NCBI GenBank assembly: GCA_016869025.1
Contig: VGFA01000014.1
Coordinates: 1-62,784, forward strand
DNA from: Armatimonadota bacterium
Lineage (GTDB): Bacteria > Sysuimicrobiota > Sysuimicrobiia > Sysuimicrobiales > Humicultoraceae
DNA: 62,784 nt
Direction: 5' to 3'
Of the stretch, positions 28,517 to 36,248 are shown piece by piece. The translations under genes were made by a program, and so were the position numbers. Below the pieces are notes generated by a model. The model was not told the origin of the DNA and made no database searches. It was given only the letters and a program-made list of their open reading frames with translations. Every line of letters begins with the position of its first letter. Position 1 is the stretch's first letter.

Positions 28517-28548
28517 ACTCCTATGTAGATAGCTATCTACATAGGAGT
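28517..28548. promoter_or_regulatory. 32-bp perfect palindrome, probable operator of the ArsR-family regulator
   Basis: The left half-site ACTCCTATGTAGATAG is followed with no spacer by its exact reverse complement. It is AT-rich in an otherwise GC-rich region. It begins 8 bp upstream of the regulator start codon and overlaps the last codons and stop (TAG) of the upstream peptidase-C26 gene. A perfect palindrome of this size next to a regulator gene is best read as its operator. A terminator role is less likely because there is no T-tract. Confidence 0.8.
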
Positions 28549-29298
28549 AAACCACACCTTACCAGCGCGCGCAAGTGGCAGGCGGCGGCTTGCGGCGGTC
28601 ACGAGCATTGCGAACAGGCCCAACCAGCGTCCATCGTGCTGTATCAGGGCTTCAGGGTGAAACTGCACCCCGACGATGAATGGATCGTCACCGGACGCTT
28701 CCACGGCTTCGATCACCCCGTCGTCGGCCCATGCCGCGGCCACGAGCCCGGCGCCGGGCGTCTCAACGGCCTGCAGGTGGCGCGAGTTGACCAGTACATG
28801 GTCCTCGCCCACCACGACCGAGAGGTGCGAGTGCGGAGCGATCCGGATCCGGTGTGCCCTGTGCTCTTCCGGATCCATCATGCGGTGCCCGAGCGCGCCC
28901 GGCCAATCCAGCGCCAGGTTGCGCACAAGCGTCCCTCCCAGGGCTTCGTTGATCGTCTGCATTCCGCGGCAGATGCCCAGCATCGGCACGCCCTGCTCAG
29001 CGGCGGCTAAGACTAGGGCGTGCTCGAACCGATAGCGCTCGGGGTCCGTCTCCTCGAGCGACGGCCGGGGGTGCTCGGCAAGGAAACCCGCGGACAAGGG
29101 CCGGCCTCCCGCGAGCAACAGGCCGTCCAACCTCTTGATGAGGTCTCCGGCCGCGGCCCGATCCCCCTCCACAGGCAGGAGTACGGGGAGGCCCCCGGCA
29201 CGCGAGAGTGCCGCGGCGCATAGTCCGTCCCCCGCAGAACCGCGGTCAGCGCGCTCAAGCGCCAGAGGCACCGGAATCCCGATGGACGGCCGGCCCAT
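28537..29298 (-). CDS. Class I glutamine-amidotransferase-like hydrolase (peptidase C26, PuuD-like)
   Basis: A 253-residue protein of the gamma-glutamyl-gamma-aminobutyrate hydrolase family. The nucleophile is Cys110 in MLGICRGMQTINEALGG and the His/Glu pair is in GVQFHPEAL. The start MGRPSIGIPVPL also fits the family. It lies 4 nt after the peptide permease gene, suggesting that it hydrolyses a gamma-glutamyl compound or peptide imported by that transporter. The C-terminal codons lie within the 32-bp palindrome. Confidence 0.88.
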   Translation of the reverse strand: MGRPSIGIPVPLALERADRGSAGDGLCAAALSRAGGLPVLLPVEGDRAAAGDLIKRLDGLLLAGGRPLSAGFLAEHPRPSLEETDPERYRFEHALVLAAAEQGVPMLGICRGMQTINEALGGTLVRNLALDWPGALGHRMMDPEEHRAHRIRIAPHSHLSVVVGEDHVLVNSRHLQAVETPGAGLVAAAWADDGVIEAVEASGDDPFIVGVQFHPEALIQHDGRWLGLFAMLVTAASRRLPLARAGKVWFTPM

Positions 29299-29302
29299 CG
29301 CC

Positions 29303-30205
29303 TCACTCCATCCCCAGCCGCGGGTCCAGCACGTCCCGCAGCCCTTCTCCTACGAGGTTCACCGCCAGCACCAGCGCGACAATCGCAAGCCCGGGGAAGG
29401 TGGAAACCCACCAGGCGGTCAGCATGACGTCGCGGCCGTCCGCCACCATCGAGCCCCAGGCCGGCAGGCGCGGCGGCAGACCCATGCCCAGGAACGACAG
29501 CGACGCCTCCAGCACGATGAAGTGCCCCATGCGCAGCGTGCCGAGCACCACGCTCGTGTGGATCATGTTGGGGAGGATGTGCCGGCCGAGGATCCGGGTG
29601 CTGGAGGCCCCCAGCGCGCGGGCGGCGTCAACATACTCTCGGTTGCCCTGGCTGAGGGTGTCGCCGCGCGCCACCCGGTAGAACTCCACCCATCCCTTGA
29701 ATGCCAGCGCCATCACGAGATTCCAGAATCCCGGCCCCAGCGCCGCCATGACCCCAATGGCAAAGATCAGATGCGGGAAGGCCATCAGTAACTCGGCGAA
29801 CCGCGAGACGAGACCGTCCGTCGGCCCCCGGAAGAACCCGGCGGCCAGGCCGAGCACCAGGCCAGGAATCAGCGACATCACGGTGGCCGTCGCGCCGACG
29901 AGCAGCGAGATCCGGCCGCCGTAGATGATCCGCGACCACACGTCGCGGCCAAGGCCGTCGGTGCCCAACCAGTGGGCTGGTGCGCCGCCCGGCATCCAGG
30001 AAGGAGGGGCCAGTCGGTTCTCCAGCCGCGAGGCGCCCGGGTCGAACGGCGCGGCCTGCGGTGCGAACACCGCCAGGAGCGCAATGGCGACCATGACCAC
30101 CGCCCCGGCAACTGCCGAAGGATGACGCGCCAATCGCAGCAGGGTGAGCGCGATGCCGCGGCGGCTGGGCCTTGGAGGGGAAACCACTCTGGCGGCTACC
30201 GCCAT
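29303..30205 (-). CDS. Oligopeptide/dipeptide ABC transporter permease, DppC/OppC-like
   Basis: A 300-residue inner-membrane permease with about six helices. The N-terminal OppC_N region is followed by HWLGTDGLGRDVWSRIIYGG, a hallmark of DppC/OppC. The EAA loop is YVDAARALGASSTRILGRHI, which contacts the ATPase. Partner of the DppB-like permease upstream. No cognate ATPase gene (DppD/DppF type) is in the cluster. Confidence 0.93.
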   Translation of the reverse strand: MAVAARVVSPPRPSRRGIALTLLRLARHPSAVAGAVVMVAIALLAVFAPQAAPFDPGASRLENRLAPPSWMPGGAPAHWLGTDGLGRDVWSRIIYGGRISLLVGATATVMSLIPGLVLGLAAGFFRGPTDGLVSRFAELLMAFPHLIFAIGVMAALGPGFWNLVMALAFKGWVEFYRVARGDTLSQGNREYVDAARALGASSTRILGRHILPNMIHTSVVLGTLRMGHFIVLEASLSFLGMGLPPRLPAWGSMVADGRDVMLTAWWVSTFPGLAIVALVLAVNLVGEGLRDVLDPRLGME

Positions 30206-30223
30206 TGCCTCACCACTTCGGCG

Positions 30224-31234
30224 CTACAGCGAGATGCGCGGGTCCAGGTAGATGTAGCACAGGTCCACCGCCAGGTTGGCAAGCACGAACGTGAACGCGT
30301 AGAGCATGACCGCGCCCTGCACCACCGGGTAGTCGCGGCTGAAGATCGCGTCCACGACCATGCGGCCCATCCCAGGCCATCCGAAGACCGTCTCGACGAT
30401 CATGTTACCGCCGAGCAGCACACCTACCTGCAGCCCGACAACGGTCACCGTCGGGATGAGCGCATTGCGCAACGCGTGGCGCCAGACGACCACCCGGCTG
30501 GCCAGGCCTTTGGAGCGCGCCGTGGTAACGTACTGCTCACGCATCACCTCGACCATGCTGGACCGTGTCACCCGGGCGACTATCGCCATCATGCTGGCGC
30601 CCAGCACGACGGCCGGGAGGGTAAGGTGCCTCAGGACGTCGCCTAAAGCCGCCCAGTTGCGCGTGAGCACGCTGTCCAGCAGATAGAACCCGGTCACAGG
30701 TGTCAGGAGGACCTCGTGGCTCACGCGGCCCGAGGTCGGGAACCAGCCGAGCCTGACCGCAAACACGATGATCCCCACGATGCCCAGCCAGAACGCCGGC
30801 ATCGAGATACCCAGGAACGCGCCGCCCATCGCCATCCGGTCCAGCCACGAGCGCTGGTAGACCGCTGAGAGCACTCCTATCGGCAGGGCCACCAGCAATG
30901 CGACGACCGTGGCGGCCAGGGCCAGCTCGATCGTGGCCGGCAGCGCCTCGACCAGCATTCCAAACACAGGGCGACGCCGGGCGAACGAGGTGCCGAAATC
31001 GCCGCGGGCCGCGTCGGCGACGAACCGCACCAGTTGCCCGGTCAGCGGCTGGTCGAGGTGGAAATCCCGACGGAGGCGGTCGAGGTCCTGCTGTGAGACC
31101 GCCCCCGTCTGCCCGAGCATGATGTCCACGGGATCGCCCGGCAGCATCCGCATCACGATGAACACGATCACCGCCACCCCCAGCATGATCGGGATCGTGT
31201 TCAGGATGCGGCGCGCCAGAACGAGCGTGCGCAC
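30224..31234 (-). CDS. Oligopeptide/dipeptide ABC transporter permease, DppB/OppB-like
   Basis: A 336-residue permease with about six helices. The start RRILNTIPIMLGVAVIVFIV and the segment MRMLPGDPVDIMLG are typical of DppB/OppB. The EAA loop is around VTTARSKGLASRVVVWRHAL. It lies 4 nt after the binding-protein gene and 18 nt before the DppC-like gene. Confidence 0.93.
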   Translation of the reverse strand: MRTLVLARRILNTIPIMLGVAVIVFIVMRMLPGDPVDIMLGQTGAVSQQDLDRLRRDFHLDQPLTGQLVRFVADAARGDFGTSFARRRPVFGMLVEALPATIELALAATVVALLVALPIGVLSAVYQRSWLDRMAMGGAFLGISMPAFWLGIVGIIVFAVRLGWFPTSGRVSHEVLLTPVTGFYLLDSVLTRNWAALGDVLRHLTLPAVVLGASMMAIVARVTRSSMVEVMREQYVTTARSKGLASRVVVWRHALRNALIPTVTVVGLQVGVLLGGNMIVETVFGWPGMGRMVVDAIFSRDYPVVQGAVMLYAFTFVLANLAVDLCYIYLDPRISL

Positions 31235-31238
31235 TCGG

Positions 31239-32789
31239 CTACCGCACCGTGTAACCCGCCTCGCGAAGCAGCGTACGGGCCCGCGTCAGATCGTACGTGT
31301 ACGGCCGCAGGCGCGGGTTGTAGCCGAACCCGCTGGGCAGGAACGCGGTGGCCAGCCGTGTGCCGTAGCCCCTGTATATGGCCTTGAGGATCGCGTCCCA
31401 GTTGACCGCGTGGTTGAGCGCCTGGCGGACTTTCAGGTCGTTGAACGGTGGCTTGGCGTTGTTCAACTCGACCCCCGAGACGCGCGTCCCCTGTGTGGTC
31501 TTGACCTCAGTGCGGGGGTCACGATCAATCTCGGTTATCAGGTCCACGGGCATGTCCTCGATGATGTGCACCTCCCCGGCCTTCAGCGCGGCCACGCGGG
31601 TCGCGGGCTCGGGCATCATCCGGAAGACCACGCCCCGCAGCGGCGCCGGGCCGACCGGCGCCAGTTCGGGCGCGCCGCCGTAGTACTTGTCATAGCGCTC
31701 CAGCACTATCTGGCCATCCACGCGGCCGGCTAGGTACTTGAACGGTCCGGCGCCCACCGGGCGCTCGGCGAACGCGCGGTCGCCGACGGTCTGAATGTAG
31801 CGCTTGGGCACGATCTGGAAGTGCACCAGCGCCTGCATGAATGCCGGGAACGGGCGGGCGAGGGTAAAGCGCACCACGTTCTCGCCAACGCGCTCGACGC
31901 GGTCGAGCGGGCCCAGCAGCGCGCGGCGGGGACTGCTGGCGCCGGCGATGGCCCCGTCCTTGAGTATGCGCTCGAAGGTGAAGAGGACGTCCTCGGCGGT
32001 CAGCGGATCGCCGTTGTGGAACGTCACGCCCGAGCGGATCGTGAACTCATAGGTGGTCGGTGACGGCTGCCGCATGGCCGAGGCCAGTTCAAGCACCACT
32101 TGGTCCTTGGTCGTCCGAGTAACCAGGCCGTCGAAGATGTTGCGCAGCACCGTCTCGGTCTTCCGATCGCGAAACATCGCGGGGTCGAACGTCGCGATCG
32201 CGTTGGTGTTCATCCCAACCACGATGACCCCACCGCGGCTCAGGCGCACGTCGTGCAGGTTGATGCGGCTGTCCATCGAGGCTTCCCAGTTCTCAACCAG
32301 GCTGCTGGCGCCGTGGATATCCTGGCGGAAGTACGCGAAGATCCAGGGGGCCTCCCGGAAGATTATGTCCTGGACTTTGAAGTAGGCGTCGCGGCGGGCG
32401 GTGTTATCGGCCCCGGTAGAACCGACCACGAGCAGTTCGTCCACCTCTTTGTTGGAGTAGAACGAGTAGTTTCCGCGGCCGCCGGTGGTCAACTTGGGCT
32501 CGGCCAAGTCGAATGGCTCGAAGAACGCGCTCCCCCAGTCGGTCATGTAGGCCAGGCGCTCTCCGGCCTGCATGCGAGCGATCATGCTGGTGCGCTCCCA
32601 GACACGGACCTCTACCTGGGCGCCCAGCGTGCGGAGGTTGTCGGCGATCGCCTCGGCCTCGGGCCGGCGGAACGCCTCGGTGTCGAGGGCGAAGGCGAGC
32701 ACGCGGTCCTGAGCACCGGCCGGTGCAAGCAGGCCGGCGGATACGGCAAGCAGGGCTACCGCGGTGAGCAGACGCGGGTATCCTCCCAT
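31239..32789 (-). CDS. Solute-binding protein family 5, circularly permuted
   Basis: 516 residues from ATG at 32789 (GAGGAGGGAGG upstream), with a signal peptide at 1-27 ending APAGAQ. The family-5 peptide-binding fold is present in swapped order. Residues 28-183 match the normal C-terminal part (EAEAIADNLRTLGAQVEVRV, GGRGNYSFYSNKEVDELL, IIFREAPWIFAYF). Residues 187-516 match the normal N-terminal part, from VIVVGMNTNAIATFDPAMF through FTIRSGVTFHNGDPLTAEDV to VRQALNHAVNWDAIL, and the protein ends at the helix ARTLLREAGYTVR, where ordinary family members continue into the C-terminal part. Total length is normal and nothing is missing, so this looks like a circular permutation and not a truncation. 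It lies between a GntR regulator and two permeases. Confidence 0.88.
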   Translation of the reverse strand: MGGYPRLLTAVALLAVSAGLLAPAGAQDRVLAFALDTEAFRRPEAEAIADNLRTLGAQVEVRVWERTSMIARMQAGERLAYMTDWGSAFFEPFDLAEPKLTTGGRGNYSFYSNKEVDELLVVGSTGADNTARRDAYFKVQDIIFREAPWIFAYFRQDIHGASSLVENWEASMDSRINLHDVRLSRGGVIVVGMNTNAIATFDPAMFRDRKTETVLRNIFDGLVTRTTKDQVVLELASAMRQPSPTTYEFTIRSGVTFHNGDPLTAEDVLFTFERILKDGAIAGASSPRRALLGPLDRVERVGENVVRFTLARPFPAFMQALVHFQIVPKRYIQTVGDRAFAERPVGAGPFKYLAGRVDGQIVLERYDKYYGGAPELAPVGPAPLRGVVFRMMPEPATRVAALKAGEVHIIEDMPVDLITEIDRDPRTEVKTTQGTRVSGVELNNAKPPFNDLKVRQALNHAVNWDAILKAIYRGYGTRLATAFLPSGFGYNPRLRPYTYDLTRARTLLREAGYTVR

Positions 32790-32802
32790 GGTGCCTCCCT
32801 CC

Positions 32803-33576
32803 TCAGATCGAATACGCGCGGCGGATCGTGAACCGATAGCGATCGCCGCGGTAGTACGCGTTGTCGTGCGTAATCGGCTTTCCCGACGCGGTGAGCACGG
32901 TCCGGTCACTGGCCACTACGGCCGCGCCCTCACTGATCTGCAGTATGCGGGCGACCTCGTCCGGTGCAGGCGCGGCTTCGTAGGCCTGCACGACCTGAGC
33001 CGGCTCCAGCCCGGCAACGCGGCGCACGTGCTCCAGCACCAACCCGAAGGTCACGCGGCCCTCGGCCTCGGCGGCCAGCAGGGCACGCGCGGTTGGCTCG
33101 CCTGTCTCAGGCGGCAGATGAATCCGGTAGAACGCCAGGGGCGCACCGTCGGCCATGCTCACCATGTCCACGACGACCACCGTCTCACCCAGGGACAGCC
33201 CCAGAGCCTTTGCGATCTCGGCATGCGCCTGCGCGGTGCGAATGCCGAGAAGTCTTGCCGTGGGTCTGTATCCGGCAGCGGAGACGGCCTCTGAGAACCG
33301 CACCACGCGTGAGAGGTCCTGGTCTATCTTGGACCGCGCCACGAAGGTCCCCTTGGCCGGCACGCGCATCAGGAGTCCTGAGGCCACCAGGTCGTGGATG
33401 GTCTGCCGGACCGTTGTGCGGCTGACCCCGTAGGTCTCGCAGATCTCCCGTTCGGATGGGATGCGCTCGCCCGGGGGGATCTCCCCCGAACGGATGGCGC
33501 GGACGAGGGCGGCACCGAGCTGCCGGTGCAGAGGAATGGCGTGGTGGCGCTTCAGCTTCATCGTCGCCCCACTCAT
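32803..33576 (-). CDS. GntR-family transcriptional regulator with UTRA domain (HutC/FarR type)
   Basis: A 257-residue regulator. Residues ~15-75 form the GntR winged helix (IPLHRQLGAALVRAIRSGEI, ERIPSEREICETYGVSRTTV), and residues ~95-250 form the UTRA ligand-binding domain. It is the first gene of the peptide-transport cluster and probably controls it in response to a small molecule. Two alternative starts (33576 and 33561) lie in perfect copies of a 15-bp tandem duplication, each with the same upstream GGGGCGACG. Confidence 0.92.
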   Translation of the reverse strand: MSGATMKLKRHHAIPLHRQLGAALVRAIRSGEIPPGERIPSEREICETYGVSRTTVRQTIHDLVASGLLMRVPAKGTFVARSKIDQDLSRVVRFSEAVSAAGYRPTARLLGIRTAQAHAEIAKALGLSLGETVVVVDMVSMADGAPLAFYRIHLPPETGEPTARALLAAEAEGRVTFGLVLEHVRRVAGLEPAQVVQAYEAAPAPDEVARILQISEGAAVVASDRTVLTASGKPITHDNAYYRGDRYRFTIRRAYSI

Positions 33577-33588
33577 CGTCGCCCCACG
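33559..33588. repeat. 15-bp tandem duplication containing two start codons of the GntR gene
   Basis: Two copies of CATCGTCGCCCCAC plus one variable base. Read on the minus strand each copy is GGGGCGACGATG, so the start codon and the bases before it are duplicated in frame. Confidence 0.95.
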
Positions 33589-33618
33589 GTCAACGCCCCA
33601 CGCGTCGTCGCGCCGGAC

Positions 33619-33640
33619 TGGTTACTACCAGTGGTGACCA
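33619..33640. promoter_or_regulatory. Imperfect inverted repeat upstream of the GntR gene, candidate operator
   Basis: The half-sites TGGTTACTAC and GTGGTGACCA form an inverted repeat with two pyrimidine mismatches. It lies about 43 bp upstream of the first GntR start. GntR/UTRA regulators usually bind such gene-proximal dyads to autoregulate; binding here is inferred only. Confidence 0.5.
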
Positions 33641-33723
33641 ATGCTACGACCCGAGGCTACGACCCGAACGCCCGTAACTCCTCCTGCCGGCCGGGTCACC
33701 TGCCAACCGGGTCCCCCACGGAG

Positions 33724-35718
33724 TCAGTGCGGCGCCTGCGAGAGGTACTTGTCGAACCAGGCCAGCAGCCGCTTGAGCCGCTCGATCCTCGGCTTGGGCC
33801 GGCCGTTGGAGCTCATCTGGTGGCTCTCTCCCAGGAACCGCAGGAACGCGGCCTCCTTGCCCATCTTCCGCAGCGCCATGTAGAACTGCTCCGACTGCTC
33901 GACCGGGCACCTGTGATCGGCCTCGTTGGCGATGATCAATACCGGGGTGGTGACGTTCTTCGCGTACATGAGTGGGGACTCCCTCAGCAGCTTGCCGGGA
34001 TCGTCCCAGGGCGTGGCGCCCCACTCCAGCTCGGCCCAGGTGGCGCCTATGTCGCTTGTGCCGTAGAAGCTGATCAGGTTGCTGACGCACACCTCGGTTA
34101 TCGCGCAGCGGAACCGATGCGTGTGCCCGATCAACCAGTTGGTCATGAAACCGCCGTACGAGCCACCGGTGACGGCCACGCGGCCGGCATCAATGAACCC
34201 CAGCGTGATCGCGTGGTCTATCCCGCGGAGGATGTCCTCGCTGTCCTTGCCGCCCCAATCGGTCACTACCGCCCGCGTGAACGCCTCACCGTAACCCTGG
34301 CTGCCGCGCGGGTTCGTCCACACCACGACGTACCCGCGCGCCGCGAGCAGGGCCACGTAGTGGTTGAATGCGTACCCGTAGGCCGCGTGCGGGCCGCCGT
34401 GTATACGCAAGATCGCCGGGTACTTCTTCCCGGGATCGAACCCCGGCGGGGTGAGCAGCCATCCCTCCATCGGCCAGCCGTCGGCTCCCGGGTACGAGAA
34501 CGGCCGTGGCTCGCCCAGGTCGAGGCCGGCGAGCAGATCGTCGTTGAAGCCGGCGAGCCGGCGGGGCTCGCCTGATTCCGGAAGCAGCCACAGTTCGTCC
34601 AGCGACGCAGGGCCTATGCGCTGGTAGACCACCTGGCCTGCTGCCGCCGTCAGGTCGGCGACCACCTCGTCTCCGTCGGTGAGTTGCCGGACCGCGCGGT
34701 CGGCGACCTCCACGCAGTACAGGTGCGTGCGGCCTCCGGTGGTGGAGAGGAAGATGATCGCGCTGCTGTCCTGCGTCCAGGCCGGGACCGGGAACATGGG
34801 CGTCAGGCGCACGTCGCTGCCCACGGCATTCCCCACTGAACGGTCGAGGCCGGCGGTGAGGTTGACCGCCTCTCCTCCTTCAACAGGAACGATCCATACC
34901 CCGAAGTTCGTCGCGCTCTTGGCGTGGAAGTCGTGCCCGACGAAGGCCACGTAGCGGCCGTCGGGTGAGGGCACCGGCGAGACGCATGGACCGGAGTTGT
35001 GCGTCAACTGTCGCAGCGCGCGCGTCTGGACATCGGCGGCCCACACGTCGCGCACGAACGACAGGTCCGCTTCCGGAGTCCGGTTGGCGAGAAAGACGAT
35101 CTCGCGGCCCCCTGGTAGCCAGGCCGGGGAGTCGTGGTCATAGTCACCATCGGTGATCCGGGACGGATCCCCGCCGCCCAGGGGCACGGTCCAGACGTGC
35201 GCGTAACCTTCAAGAAACCCCATCGCGTCGAACTTGTACTTGGGGCGGGTCACCTCCCGGACGATCACCTCTTCGTCGGCATCTCCGGTCTCGACTTCGC
35301 CGGAGGCGCCCCGTGACACGAAGGCCAGGGTTCGCCCGTCGGGCGACCAGGCCGGCTGGCTCACGCCTGCCTTGAAGAAGGTCAACTGGCGGGCCTCCCC
35401 GCCATCAGAGGGGATGACCCACAGCTGCATCGCCGCGCGCTTGCGGCCGCGGCGCCTGCCGCCGCGGTTGGACAGGAACGCGATCCACCGGCCGTCCGGA
35501 GACCAGACAGGATTCGTGTCCCGCGCCTCATCGGCGGTGAACGGCCGCGGCTCTCCGCCGGAAACCGGCGCCATCCACAGGTGCCCGCAGAACTCGTTGG
35601 CATCGTGGTCGAGCCGCGCCAGCGCGAACACCACGTGCCCACCGTCGGGTGAGATCGCGGCGTTGTGTGGAAACCGGATCTTCAGTAGATCGTCAATCTC
35701 GATCGGGCGCCTGTTCAT
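33724..35718 (-). CDS. S9 family prolyl-oligopeptidase / acylaminoacyl-peptidase
   Basis: A 664-residue serine peptidase from ATG at 35718 (GGAGG 7 nt upstream; an earlier ATG at 35730 is possible). The N-terminal ~400 residues form a beta-propeller with repeated SPDG-type blades (AISPDGGHVVFALARL, NPVWSPDGRWIAFLS). The C-terminal alpha/beta-hydrolase has the Ser in GGSYGGFMTNW, the Asp in NEADHRCPVEQ and the His in GESHQMS. No signal peptide, so it probably degrades short peptides in the cytoplasm. It sits upstream of the GntR/peptide-transporter cluster on the same strand, a plausible functional link. Confidence 0.94.
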   Translation of the reverse strand: MNRRPIEIDDLLKIRFPHNAAISPDGGHVVFALARLDHDANEFCGHLWMAPVSGGEPRPFTADEARDTNPVWSPDGRWIAFLSNRGGRRRGRKRAAMQLWVIPSDGGEARQLTFFKAGVSQPAWSPDGRTLAFVSRGASGEVETGDADEEVIVREVTRPKYKFDAMGFLEGYAHVWTVPLGGGDPSRITDGDYDHDSPAWLPGGREIVFLANRTPEADLSFVRDVWAADVQTRALRQLTHNSGPCVSPVPSPDGRYVAFVGHDFHAKSATNFGVWIVPVEGGEAVNLTAGLDRSVGNAVGSDVRLTPMFPVPAWTQDSSAIIFLSTTGGRTHLYCVEVADRAVRQLTDGDEVVADLTAAAGQVVYQRIGPASLDELWLLPESGEPRRLAGFNDDLLAGLDLGEPRPFSYPGADGWPMEGWLLTPPGFDPGKKYPAILRIHGGPHAAYGYAFNHYVALLAARGYVVVWTNPRGSQGYGEAFTRAVVTDWGGKDSEDILRGIDHAITLGFIDAGRVAVTGGSYGGFMTNWLIGHTHRFRCAITEVCVSNLISFYGTSDIGATWAELEWGATPWDDPGKLLRESPLMYAKNVTTPVLIIANEADHRCPVEQSEQFYMALRKMGKEAAFLRFLGESHQMSSNGRPKPRIERLKRLLAWFDKYLSQAPH

Positions 35719-35822
35719 TTGGGCCTCCATGGCGAGGTCTTTGGCAGAGCACCTGGGCCAGAGCAGGGAGATGGCGCACCGGGCTGGAATGACCCCCTGT
35801 CATCCCAAGGAGGTGACGGCCT

Positions 35823-36248
35823 GTGACCACGTACCGAACGGCCAGGGGCACGCTAATATTCTACTTCTTGCTGCTGGTCTTCACGACTGTAGTCGTCGGA
35901 CCAGTGGTCATGGCCCAGCTCCCCGGGCTGTATGCGTTCCGTCTCCCTGTGGCGGTCTTCGCCGCCGCATGGATCATAGCCCTGCTATGGGCCTGGTACA
36001 TCTACCTTTCGACCCCGTTCGAGATCACCTACCGGTTCGGGGAACCCATTGTCTTCCGCGCGCTGCTGAAGCGGACGGTGCTGGAACCGAAGGCCATCAC
36101 CTCCATCACCACGGGGCCGTTCAGTCCTACGATAAGGCTGGTCCACTCCGGGGGGGCAATCAACCTGTTGGGCCAGATGGACGGTTTCCACGATTTCCTG
36201 GCGAGGATCAAGGCCGAGAACGGCAACGTGATGGTGCGGGGCCTCTAG
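35823..36248 (+). CDS. Hypothetical membrane protein with two N-terminal helices
   Basis: A 141-residue protein starting with GTG at 35823 after AAGGAGGTGA. Residues ~10-32 and ~38-60 are hydrophobic helices. The remaining ~80 residues (TPFEITYRFGEPIVFRALL, TSITTGPFSPTIRLVHSGG) are beta-rich and resemble a short bacterial PH-like domain. No specific function is recognised. It is divergent from the S9 peptidase gene and its end overlaps the convergent ABC ATPase gene by 4 nt. Confidence 0.75.
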   Translation: MTTYRTARGTLIFYFLLLVFTTVVVGPVVMAQLPGLYAFRLPVAVFAAAWIIALLWAWYIYLSTPFEITYRFGEPIVFRALLKRTVLEPKAITSITTGPFSPTIRLVHSGGAINLLGQMDGFHDFLARIKAENGNVMVRGL

